DNA of 35,280 bases, from NCBI GenBank assembly GCA_022562915.1, contig JADFOJ010000035.1:1-35280 (forward strand). Direction: 5' to 3'. The translations under genes were made by a program, and so were the position numbers. Positions 7,869-15,584 of the stretch are shown here, piece by piece. Every line of letters begins with the position of its first letter. The first letter of the stretch is position 1. The stretch comes from Planctomycetota bacterium. GTDB taxonomy: Bacteria; Planctomycetota; Phycisphaerae; Phycisphaerales; SM1A02. A model generated the notes under the pieces. That model searched no databases. It was not told the origin of the DNA and saw only the letters and a program-made list of their open reading frames with translations.

Positions 7869-9170
7869 TCATTTCTTCGGCAACGGGGCCGCGTGTTGCG
7901 GGTAGCGGTCGTCGAGGATGTAGTAGCCCGGGAAGACCTCCGTCAGGGGCCGGCCGTGTTCGGCGCCGGGGGTGCGGTCGTATCGCAGCACCAGGATCAC
8001 GTCGGAGAAGACCGCGGGGTTGCTCAGGAAGTAGCCGTGCCCGGTGTAGTCGGTGCGGACGCGGGCATCGACGATGTCGGCGTTCGGCATGAGCCGCGTC
8101 CGCGCCATCTCGCCGGCGTTCAGCTCCTTCAACTCAATCTTGCCGATCCGGCGCGGGCTGGCGAAGAGCCATTCCGCCATGCCGATGGCCCGGTCGTTCT
8201 TCGACACGTACATCGTGAGAAGTTCGAAGCCGTCGTAGAGCTGCTCGGCGGCGAACCTCTGGCCCGAGACGTCGAGGTCGACATCGGGCGCCGCCATGAT
8301 GACGTTGCCTATCTTGAGGACGACTTGGGGGTCGTCGCCGCGGTTCCGGGCCGCGACGATGATCTCACGCAGGGCGGTCATCGCCACGTCCGTGCCGCGA
8401 CTGTGCGCGATGACGTGGACGGTGTCGAGCTCGGGGCAAGCCGCCAGCGCCTTGAGGAACTCCTTGAGGTGGAAGATCGTGAACTCGCCGGATTCGCGGT
8501 CGTGGGTGTAGCCGCGGAGCAGGCCGGGAGATCCTGCCGGCCAGCTGTAGAGGATCGGGACGCCCTCGCGACCGAGGAAGTGCCACATCTCGGCCATGCG
8601 GAAGGCTGCCTTCCGGAAGGTGTTGGCGTAGCCGTGCACGAAGACGTAGGCTTCCTTGCGCGGCGTCACCGCGAGGCGGCGTCGCAATTCGTCGTGCAGC
8701 GCGTCCACCGCGGCCTGCCTGGCGACGACGTACCGGGACGTCGCTTCCACTTCTCCGCCCTTGTTGACGCTGATCGGCGGCGGGGGGCGGGGGAACCGGA
8801 ACTGCTCGGTGATCGTGCGCATGCGAAGCGGCAGTGTGCCCCCGCGCTTCTTTACCCGGCTGGCCTTGACAAGCTCTTCCCAGGGCACGCCGTTGCCGAT
8901 CTCCACCACGCAGGAGCCGACGGCGACCGAGAACGACCGGCCGTACCCGTACTCGACGTCACCGGGATCGTTCTCGCCGTCGCCCTCGGGCTTCCGATCG
9001 GTCACGTAGAGAAGATCGACCGTGCTCGTGGCGAGTTCCGGCGGAACGTCGGCGAACGGGTCAATCTCGCTGTCGGCATGGAGGTTCGGCGTCGGGATGA
9101 GGTGCCGCTGACACCCCGAGAGGATCACCAGGGTTGCCAACGCGACGCGAGCCCGGCGGGAGCGAGACAT
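7869..9170 (-). CDS. alpha/beta-hydrolase lipoprotein (DUF900-like), copy 2
   Basis: This 433-residue protein has a lipoprotein signal ending LSGC (Cys20), so it is anchored in a membrane facing outward. The hydrolase domain shows the strand-loop FVHGYANTF (about 177-185) and a nucleophile elbow AHSRGT with Ser257, the classical DUF900 form. It resembles the neighbouring copy around the post-lipobox PTP segment, the LLYVTDR/LIYYATTR strand, and the catalytic elbow. This indicates an old tandem duplication. ATG 9170 is preceded by GGAG at a suitable distance; a GTG two codons upstream is less likely. The gene start lies inside the 3' end of the radical SAM gene, so translation is probably coupled to it. 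Substrate unknown. Confidence 0.87.
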   Translation of the reverse strand: MSRSRRARVALATLVILSGCQRHLIPTPNLHADSEIDPFADVPPELATSTVDLLYVTDRKPEGDGENDPGDVEYGYGRSFSVAVGSCVVEIGNGVPWEELVKASRVKKRGGTLPLRMRTITEQFRFPRPPPPISVNKGGEVEATSRYVVARQAAVDALHDELRRRLAVTPRKEAYVFVHGYANTFRKAAFRMAEMWHFLGREGVPILYSWPAGSPGLLRGYTHDRESGEFTIFHLKEFLKALAACPELDTVHVIAHSRGTDVAMTALREIIVAARNRGDDPQVVLKIGNVIMAAPDVDLDVSGQRFAAEQLYDGFELLTMYVSKNDRAIGMAEWLFASPRRIGKIELKELNAGEMARTRLMPNADIVDARVRTDYTGHGYFLSNPAVFSDVILVLRYDRTPGAEHGRPLTEVFPGYYILDDRYPQHAAPLPKK

Positions 9171-10560
9171 CGTCACGGACTCCGTTGGTGGTCAGTGTGC
9201 GGGCATAGAACCGGTCACGCAGCCCGGCGTTCACCTGACACATCGGCACAATCTCTCCGTGCACGGGAACCGTGAAGATGCAGTTCTCCAGACGCTGCCG
9301 CCCTCGGGGCGTAGCGATCTGCGCGGCGCTCATGAAATGGTGGCTGCCGATGGTGAACGGGCTCACGCGTGCCCGCCGCGTGACCAGCCGTGCGAGCAAT
9401 CGAGCCGGGCGATCGGGGTCGAGCCGCCTGAGCAGGCTCCAGGCGAACCGCGGGACCGTGCCGAGACAGTACCGGGGGTGCTGCCGCACCATGCCCAGCA
9501 CGCGCCACGCGATGTGCGCGCGGTCGTCGGCCCGGAACGAGATGCCCCCCCACCGCCGCAGGAACCCATCGAGGAAGCGTCGGTCGATCGGCTGCCCGGC
9601 CATGCCGACAAGTTCGAAACGGTCGGGCGCCCCGGCCTGCCCGGCCACCAGCCCCGTGATCAGCCGGCTGCAGTCGGAGTGGCCGAACCACCACACGTTG
9701 GTCGTGTCGATTGGTGGGCCGGTACGGTCCCGGTTCACGCCGCGGTGAATCTCGCGCCACAACTCATCCGGCTCGACCGCGCCACCGAGGCCGGACCGCG
9801 TGCGGCCGACCTGCGCGGCGGGCTGGAAGCTCACGAGCCGGAAGGCGTCGGCGTTGCGGACGAACCAGCGGACGATGTCGCCCACTTCGACAAGGTTGTC
9901 GCGGGTGACCGTCACCGTCGACGCCACGCGCAGGGGCAGCTTCGTCCGGGCCCGGACGGCGCGGATCATCCCGGCGAACTCGTCGCGCAGCGGCATGAGC
10001 TCAGCCTCGCGGCGGGCGTGGCGATACCGCTCGCCGAGCCGCCCGCGCTGGGTCGTGTCGATGTGGATCGAGAGCTCGACCATTCCCCCCTCGACCATCA
10101 ACTGTTCCAATAATCCAGGCTGCCGCCGGAAGTGATCGCCGTGGGTCATGATCATCGGGACCAGGCGTATCCGCCGGGCATACTTCAACAGCTCGATGAT
10201 CTCGCCGACGGGCCGCAGGAGCACTTCGCCGTCGGTGAGCTGGAGGTTGCCCCAGATCGCCAGGTGTTCCCGAAGCAACCGCATCTGGCCCTTGATCTCG
10301 TCGAGGCTCACCGCCTCGGCGGTGTTGGCGCCGGTGCCGAGGTAACAGCTGGTACACCCGAAATCGCAGCGCGGCATGAGCCCGATCGTGGCGCCGCATC
10401 CTTCTTCCTGGCGGCCGATGGCCTGGTGGTCGACCCTCAGTTCCGGCGCGAGACGATCCCACGCCTCGGCGACGGTCCGCCTGGCGTCGGGCTCAACCGG
10501 CCGGAGAAAGGCACGCCAGAGCGATGCGATCCTCGAACGGCGGGCGGGGGAGTCGTTCAT
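9061..10560 (-). CDS. radical SAM protein of unknown function
   Basis: This 499-residue protein has the radical SAM cluster motif CxxxCxxC as CDFGCTSC (Cys65, Cys69, Cys72), which binds a 4Fe-4S cluster and S-adenosylmethionine. A TDGE segment takes the place of the usual GGEP motif and lies about 35 residues later. The barrel spans about residues 55-330. A later pair of Cys (NCIF and MCQV) might bind an auxiliary cluster. ATG 10560 follows TATAGT by 7 nt and has no Shine-Dalgarno, suggesting leaderless expression. The reading frame continues 110 nt into the lipoprotein gene, an unusually long overlap. The last 40 or so residues look like a low-complexity extension. Substrate unknown; the operon link with the hydrolases is inferred. 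Confidence 0.85.
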   Translation of the reverse strand: MNDSPARRSRIASLWRAFLRPVEPDARRTVAEAWDRLAPELRVDHQAIGRQEEGCGATIGLMPRCDFGCTSCYLGTGANTAEAVSLDEIKGQMRLLREHLAIWGNLQLTDGEVLLRPVGEIIELLKYARRIRLVPMIMTHGDHFRRQPGLLEQLMVEGGMVELSIHIDTTQRGRLGERYRHARREAELMPLRDEFAGMIRAVRARTKLPLRVASTVTVTRDNLVEVGDIVRWFVRNADAFRLVSFQPAAQVGRTRSGLGGAVEPDELWREIHRGVNRDRTGPPIDTTNVWWFGHSDCSRLITGLVAGQAGAPDRFELVGMAGQPIDRRFLDGFLRRWGGISFRADDRAHIAWRVLGMVRQHPRYCLGTVPRFAWSLLRRLDPDRPARLLARLVTRRARVSPFTIGSHHFMSAAQIATPRGRQRLENCIFTVPVHGEIVPMCQVNAGLRDRFYARTLTTNGVRDDVSLPPGSRRVGNPGDPLGVSAAPHPDAEPPCRQRD

Positions 10561-10567
10561 GCACGTC

Positions 10568-10576
10568 ACTATAATA
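10568..10576. promoter_or_regulatory. bidirectional -10 region between radical SAM and sulfotransferase genes
   Basis: TATAAT on the plus strand (10570-10575) could start the 10632-16421 operon with a leader of about 50 nt. On the minus strand, TATAGT (10568-10573) or TATTAT (10571-10576) ends 7-10 nt before ATG 10560. No strong -35 was found for either direction. Confidence 0.45.
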
Positions 10577-10631
10577 CCGAACCCCTGCGTCCACGCGGGC
10601 CTATAGCCTCCAGGAGGGGTCCAACGCCGCA

Positions 10632-11216
10632 ATGACCACTGATGTCACCACCATCGTGTCCGGCCTGCCGCGGTCCGGCACCTCCCTGATGATGCAGATG
10701 ATTCACAGCGGTGGACTGCCTGCACTCACCGACGAGATGCGGGCCGGGGACGAGGACAACCCGCGCGGCTATTTCGAACTGGAGGCCGTCAAGAAGATAA
10801 GGACGGACACGTCGTGGCTCGATGACACGCCGGGGCGAGTGGTCAAGATGGTGCACCTGCTGCTGTACGACCTGCCCGGCGCGAGGTCCTATCGCGTCGT
10901 CTTCATGACGCGGGACCTTGGCGAGGTCGTCCGCTCCCAGGGTGTCATGCTTCAGCGGCGCGGCACGACCGGGGCCGCTCTGACCCCCGGGCAACTCGTC
11001 AAGGCCTACGAAAGCCAGCTGGCGAAGATCCGGCAATGGCTCGACGAACAGCGCAACTTCGAAGTCCACTACACCAGCTACAACGACCTCATGGCGGACC
11101 CGCCCACGGTCGCCGCCGCCGTCAACGCCTTTCTCGGAGGCGGCCTGGACGTCGACGCGATGCTTCGCAACGTCGATCCGAAGCTCTATCGCCAGCGGCA
11201 GGCGCTCTCGACATGA
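10632..11216 (+). CDS. sulfotransferase-like protein (short), first gene of a five-gene operon
   Basis: This 194-residue protein has the 5'-phosphosulfate-binding loop of PAPS-dependent sulfotransferases, SGLPRSGTS (about residues 9-17), near its N-terminus. A central VFMTRDLGEVVRS segment matches the 3'-phosphate motif region (RD..D..S). It is shorter than the usual 250-300 residues and lacks much of the C-terminal part, so it may be a minimal enzyme or a nucleotide-binding partner. AGGAGG lies at 10612-10617, 14 nt before ATG 10632, slightly farther than ideal. The stop overlaps the start of the next gene as ATGA, showing translational coupling with the alkaline-phosphatase-like enzyme. The acceptor molecule is unknown. 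Confidence 0.83.
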   Translation: MTTDVTTIVSGLPRSGTSLMMQMIHSGGLPALTDEMRAGDEDNPRGYFELEAVKKIRTDTSWLDDTPGRVVKMVHLLLYDLPGARSYRVVFMTRDLGEVVRSQGVMLQRRGTTGAALTPGQLVKAYESQLAKIRQWLDEQRNFEVHYTSYNDLMADPPTVAAAVNAFLGGGLDVDAMLRNVDPKLYRQRQALST

Positions 11217-13342
11217 TGGCGGCGATCCGGGTAACCCTCACGGCGATAGCTCTCTGGGCCCTGGGGCGCCTTTTGGCGCACGAGACTGCGGTCCAGGAGG
11301 CGTACATCGGCCCCGGTGCGGGCATCGCCCTGCTCGGTTCGTTCTTTGCGGTGTTCTCCGCGTTCCTGTCGGCATTCTTCTTCGTGCTGTCATGGCCGGT
11401 CCGCATGGTCTGGCGGGGTCTGCGGGGGGGGCGCCCGTACGCCGCGGCAAAGGCGAAGAAGGTCGTCGTGCTGGGCCTGGACGGATTGGAGCCGACGCTG
11501 ACCGAGCAGTTGATGGACGCCGGCCGCCTGCCGAACCTCGCGAAGCTGCGCGATCACGGGGTGTACGCGCGGCTGGGCACCACCTGCCCGCCGCTGTCGC
11601 CGGTGGCGTGGTCGTCGTTCTCCACGGGGACCAACCCCGGCAAGCACAACATCTACGACTTCATATCGCGCCACGCGCCGACCTACCGGCCCACCCAGAG
11701 TTCGGTCCACGTCCGCGACAGCCGCCGTAAGCTCAAGATCGGCCCCGTGATCATCCCGTTGTCCAGGCCGCAGGTGTGCGGTCTCCGCAAGAGCAAACCG
11801 TTCTGGAACGTGCTGGGAGAGTCAGGCATCTTCAGCGCGGTGCTCCGCGTGCCGATAACCTTTCCGCCGGACCGGTTCCGCGGCGTGCAGCTCTCGGCGA
11901 TGTGCGTGCCGGATCTCCGCGGCACCCACGGAATGTTCTCGTACTTCACCGAGAACGGCGGGACCGGCGACACGACCGATGGCGAGGTAGGTGGTGACCT
12001 GATCCCCATCGAGCGCACCGGCGACACCGTCCGATCGTTCCTTCGCGGCCCCCCCAACACACTGGTCGCCGGCGAGCCGGAAATGCGATTGCCGTTCAAG
12101 GTGACCCGTGGGCGCAACGGCTCGGCAACACTGCACATCAACGGCCAGAAGGTCACCCTCGAACCCGGTCGCTACACCGACTGGGTGGCGATTCACTTCC
12201 GGACCCTCGGGGTGATCAAGATCCGAGGCATCTGCCGCTTCTTCCTGAAACGGTTCGATTCACCGTTCGAACTGTACTGCACGCCGATCCAGATCGACCC
12301 CGAAAAGCCGATCATGCCCATCTCGCACCCGAACAATTACTCCAGGTACCTCGCGCGGTTGCAGGGGACCTTCTCGACGCTCGGCCTCGCCGAGGACACG
12401 TGGTCGTTGTCGGAGCGCCGGCTCGACGAAGACGCCTTCCTGACCCAGGCATACAACATCCACGCCGAGCGCGAAGAGATGTTCTTCGACGCGCTGAAAC
12501 GCGTCCCCCGCGGCGTCGTCGTGTGCGTCTTCGACGGACCCGATCGCATCCAGCACATGTTCTGGAGGTATATCGACGAGCGCCACCCCGCCCTGCGCAA
12601 CGGCGATCGCGAGAGGCACCGCAACGTCATCCCCGACATGTACGAGAAGATGGACGACCTCGTGGGCCGCACCGTGGAGACGCTCGACGATGACACCGTG
12701 CTGTTCGTGATGTCCGATCACGGCTTCAAGCCGTTCCGCCGTTGCGTCGACCTCAACGCCTGGCTGCTGGACAACGACTACCTCGCGCTCAAGGAAGGGG
12801 CACGAAGACCCGGCACGTCGTACCTGGCGGACATGGACTGGAGCCGGACGAAGGCGTACGCACTGGGCCTCGCAGGGATCTTTCTCAATGTCGAAGGGCG
12901 CGAGGGCCAGGGCATCGTCCCCGCCCGCGACGCCGAGGCCCTCGCCCGGGAGATCGCCGCGAAGCTCACGGGCCTGCGCGATCCGGAGAACAACGAGGTC
13001 GCGATCCACGAAGCGATGCCCCGTGAAACGGTCTACCACGGACCCTACGTGAGCTCGGCACCGGACATCATCATCGGCTACAACGTCGGCTACCGGATAT
13101 CGTGGGATGCCGTCATCGGCAAGTGCGGGCCGGAGGTGTTCTGCGACAACCTCAAGGCGTGGAGCGGCGACCACTGCATTCACCCGGATCTCGTGCCCGG
13201 CGTGCTTTTCTGCAATCGCAAACTCGATCTCACCGATCCCAACATCATCGACCTGGCGCCGACGACGCTCGATCTGTTCGGCGTCCGGAAGCCGGCGTAC
13301 ATGGATGGAAAGACACTGCTGTGTGCCGACGCCTCCAACTGA
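11213..13342 (+). CDS. membrane-anchored alkaline-phosphatase-superfamily phosphodiesterase, copy 1
   Basis: This 709-residue protein has two N-terminal hydrophobic stretches (about 8-22 and 38-62) with an AYIGPGAG motif between them. A type I phosphodiesterase/nucleotide pyrophosphatase domain follows. Metal and catalytic positions are intact: Asp90 (VLGLDG), a Ser/Thr nucleophile in WSSFSTG, Asp444 and His448 (GPDRIQH), Asp502 and His503 (SDHGF), and His654 (WSGDH). The superfamily uses two metal ions to cleave or transfer phospho- or sulfo-groups. The membrane-proximal stretch after the second helix is rich in Arg and Lys, which by the positive-inside rule would put the catalytic domain in the cytoplasm. 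Start and upstream stop overlap (ATGA 11213-11216); the next gene overlaps by 22 nt. Substrate unknown. Confidence 0.9.
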   Translation: MMAAIRVTLTAIALWALGRLLAHETAVQEAYIGPGAGIALLGSFFAVFSAFLSAFFFVLSWPVRMVWRGLRGGRPYAAAKAKKVVVLGLDGLEPTLTEQLMDAGRLPNLAKLRDHGVYARLGTTCPPLSPVAWSSFSTGTNPGKHNIYDFISRHAPTYRPTQSSVHVRDSRRKLKIGPVIIPLSRPQVCGLRKSKPFWNVLGESGIFSAVLRVPITFPPDRFRGVQLSAMCVPDLRGTHGMFSYFTENGGTGDTTDGEVGGDLIPIERTGDTVRSFLRGPPNTLVAGEPEMRLPFKVTRGRNGSATLHINGQKVTLEPGRYTDWVAIHFRTLGVIKIRGICRFFLKRFDSPFELYCTPIQIDPEKPIMPISHPNNYSRYLARLQGTFSTLGLAEDTWSLSERRLDEDAFLTQAYNIHAEREEMFFDALKRVPRGVVVCVFDGPDRIQHMFWRYIDERHPALRNGDRERHRNVIPDMYEKMDDLVGRTVETLDDDTVLFVMSDHGFKPFRRCVDLNAWLLDNDYLALKEGARRPGTSYLADMDWSRTKAYALGLAGIFLNVEGREGQGIVPARDAEALAREIAAKLTGLRDPENNEVAIHEAMPRETVYHGPYVSSAPDIIIGYNVGYRISWDAVIGKCGPEVFCDNLKAWSGDHCIHPDLVPGVLFCNRKLDLTDPNIIDLAPTTLDLFGVRKPAYMDGKTLLCADASN

Positions 13343-15405
13343 TCGGGGCCGCCGCGCTGCTGGCGGCGCCGGCACTCGCGACGACGGGCTGCTCCGAGGC
13401 AGCCGCCGGCGAGTTGTCAGCCGCGCAACGGCGCGTCCTGATCCTCGGCGTGGACGGCATGGACCCGCGGCTCCTGACAGACCTCATGGACGCCGGGCGA
13501 ATGCCCAACTTCGTCAGGCTCGCCGAAGCGGGTACGTTCATGCCGCTGGAAACGGCGGCCCCGCCGCAGAGCCCGGTGGCATGGTCGAACTTCATCAGCG
13601 GCGCGGATTCCGGCACCCACAACATCTTCGACTTCATTCACCGGGACCCGAGCCCCGGCGACGGGGCGATGGCGATCCTGCCGTACCTGTCCACGTCGTC
13701 GGTCGAGCCACCGGAACGTGACTGGGCGATCTCGTTCGGAGAGTGGCAGATCCCGCTGTTCGGTCCGAAAGCCGTTCTGCTGCGCCGCGGCGGCGCGTTC
13801 TGGGACGACCTGATCTCCGCCGGCATCAAGACGACCGTCTACCGGATCCCGGCCAACTACCCGCCGCCGGAGATCGGCGGGCGGCGCTTCGACTGCATCT
13901 GCGGGATGGGCACGCCCGACCTGCTGGGCACCTATGGCGAGTTCACGTTCTTCACGCCCGACGCTCCCATCGGCGGGCGCAACGTCGGCGGCGGGCGGTT
14001 CGTCCGTCTGCGGATGCGCAGGCACCGCGCCACCGCGACGCTCATCGGGCCGGGCAATTTTCTGCGCAAGCCCGACAGCAATGACCACGTCCCCGATCTC
14101 ACGGCACCGTTCGAGATCGTGCGCGATCCCACGGCTCCCGTGGCCAAGATCGCGATCGGCGATGAGATCGTGATCCTCAAGGAGGGCGAGTGGAGCGACT
14201 GGGTTCCGGTGAGCTTCGACACCGGCATTCCCGGTGCGGCCCTCCTCGGCGCGATGCAACTTCCCACGTCCGCCGAGGCGATGGTCCGTTTCTACCTCAA
14301 GCAGGTTCATCCCAGGCTCATGCTGTACGTGACACCGATCAACATCGATCCGCTGAAGCAGGTCACCCCGATCGGCATGCCCGCCTCGTTCCCCGAAGAG
14401 GTCGCCCAGGCGTGCGGTCGCTTCTACACGACGGGGATCCCGGAAGACACCAAGGCCCTGCGCTCCGGGGCGCTCACCGAAGATGAGTTCATCGCCCAGG
14501 TCCGCCTGCTCACCGAGGAGCGCGTCCGGCAGTTCCGCTACGCCCTGGAGCGCTTCGACGAGGGCTGCCTGTTCTTCTACTTCGGGCACACCGACCAGTT
14601 GGCGCACATCTTCTGGCGGGACCGCGATCCGGGCCACCCCGCCCACGATCCCCAGGAGGCCGCGAAGTACGGCACCGTCATCGAGGACGCGTACATCGAG
14701 ATGGACGCGCTCCTGGGCGAGGCGATCGCCGCGCTCGACGATGACGACACGATCATCGTCATGTCCGACCACGGCTTCACGAGCTTCCGTCGCGGCGTCA
14801 ACCTGAATACGTGGTTGATCGACAACGGCTACATGAAGATCACCGACGGCGTCGACCAGACGACCAGCTCGTGGGTCTCCGGGGCGGACTGGTCGGCCAC
14901 GAGAGCGTACGCGTTGGGGCTCAACGCGTTGTACGTCAACCTCGCCGGTCGGGAACGATACGGGATCGTGCAACCCGGCGAGCAGCGATCCCTTCTACTG
15001 AACGAGCTCAAGGAGAAGCTCTTGCGTCTCGAGGACGTCGACGGCACCAGGGTGATCGACGAGGTGTACATCGTCGACGAACTGTATCCCGATGCCGACC
15101 CGCAGATCGCCCCTGACATCCTGGTCGGTTACGCGGACACGTACCGTGCAAGCTGGGCTACCGCGGAGGGCGGCTCGCCGCTGGAGCTGTTCGAGGACAA
15201 CACCGACCGGTGGAGCGGTGACCACTGCATCGCCCACTACCACGTGCCCGGGATCCTGGTCACCAACCGCTCCGTGAAACTGAGCGACCCCAACCTGACC
15301 GACCTGGCGCCGACTGTCCTGGGTCTCTACGGCATCGACGCGCCGCCGGAGATGACCGGACGCAACCTGTTCCTGGAGACGGATCGTGGCGAAGATCAAG
15401 ATTGA
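13321..15405 (+). CDS. alkaline-phosphatase-superfamily phosphodiesterase, exported copy 2
   Basis: This 694-residue paralogue of the preceding enzyme has a short signal ending ATTGC (Cys24), probably a lipoprotein signal, though the lipobox is not ideal. The catalytic set is complete: Asp45 (GVDGMD), a nucleophile in WSNFISG, Asp425 and His429 (HTDQLAH), Asp483 and His484 (SDHGF), and His635 (WSGDH). It lacks the transmembrane anchor of copy 1, so the two enzymes probably act in different compartments. GTG 13321 is chosen because it gives an export signal; the start lies inside the end of copy 1 (22-nt overlap). The next small gene overlaps its 3' end by 20 nt. Family and export are well supported; the substrate is not known. 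Confidence 0.9.
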   Translation: MCRRLQLIGAAALLAAPALATTGCSEAAAGELSAAQRRVLILGVDGMDPRLLTDLMDAGRMPNFVRLAEAGTFMPLETAAPPQSPVAWSNFISGADSGTHNIFDFIHRDPSPGDGAMAILPYLSTSSVEPPERDWAISFGEWQIPLFGPKAVLLRRGGAFWDDLISAGIKTTVYRIPANYPPPEIGGRRFDCICGMGTPDLLGTYGEFTFFTPDAPIGGRNVGGGRFVRLRMRRHRATATLIGPGNFLRKPDSNDHVPDLTAPFEIVRDPTAPVAKIAIGDEIVILKEGEWSDWVPVSFDTGIPGAALLGAMQLPTSAEAMVRFYLKQVHPRLMLYVTPINIDPLKQVTPIGMPASFPEEVAQACGRFYTTGIPEDTKALRSGALTEDEFIAQVRLLTEERVRQFRYALERFDEGCLFFYFGHTDQLAHIFWRDRDPGHPAHDPQEAAKYGTVIEDAYIEMDALLGEAIAALDDDDTIIVMSDHGFTSFRRGVNLNTWLIDNGYMKITDGVDQTTSSWVSGADWSATRAYALGLNALYVNLAGRERYGIVQPGEQRSLLLNELKEKLLRLEDVDGTRVIDEVYIVDELYPDADPQIAPDILVGYADTYRASWATAEGGSPLELFEDNTDRWSGDHCIAHYHVPGILVTNRSVKLSDPNLTDLAPTVLGLYGIDAPPEMTGRNLFLETDRGEDQD

Positions 15406-15571
15406 CAAGTCACTGTACGAACGCGTCCGGAAGACCGCCGAGCGGGCCGGCTACTCCTCCGCCGACGAGTTCGTGACGCACCTGATCGAGAAAGCCGTCG
15501 CCGACGTCGAGGGGGCTGCCTCCGACGAGGAGGTCGAGAAGCAGCTTCGCGGCCTGGGGTACATCGAGTAG
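15386..15571 (+). CDS. 61-residue ribbon-helix-helix-like protein with C-terminal LGYI motif
   Basis: The first 35 residues (KIKIDKSLYERV, then AGYSSADEFVTHLIEKA) match the strand-helix-helix pattern of Arc/MetJ-type ribbon-helix-helix proteins. After an acidic linker the protein ends LRGLGYIE. That LxxLGYI ending is one I associate, from memory, with the C-termini of sulfatases and other alkaline-phosphatase-superfamily enzymes. Here it sits on a separate small protein encoded directly after two such enzymes, which suggests a physical partner or regulator. The start is GTG 15386, overlapping the upstream gene by 20 nt; the following gene begins 13 nt after the stop. It could instead be an operon-specific DNA-binding repressor. 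Being short, it is easily missed in annotation. Confidence 0.75.
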   Translation: MAKIKIDKSLYERVRKTAERAGYSSADEFVTHLIEKAVADVEGAASDEEVEKQLRGLGYIE

Positions 15572-15584
15572 GCCGGGCAGACCC

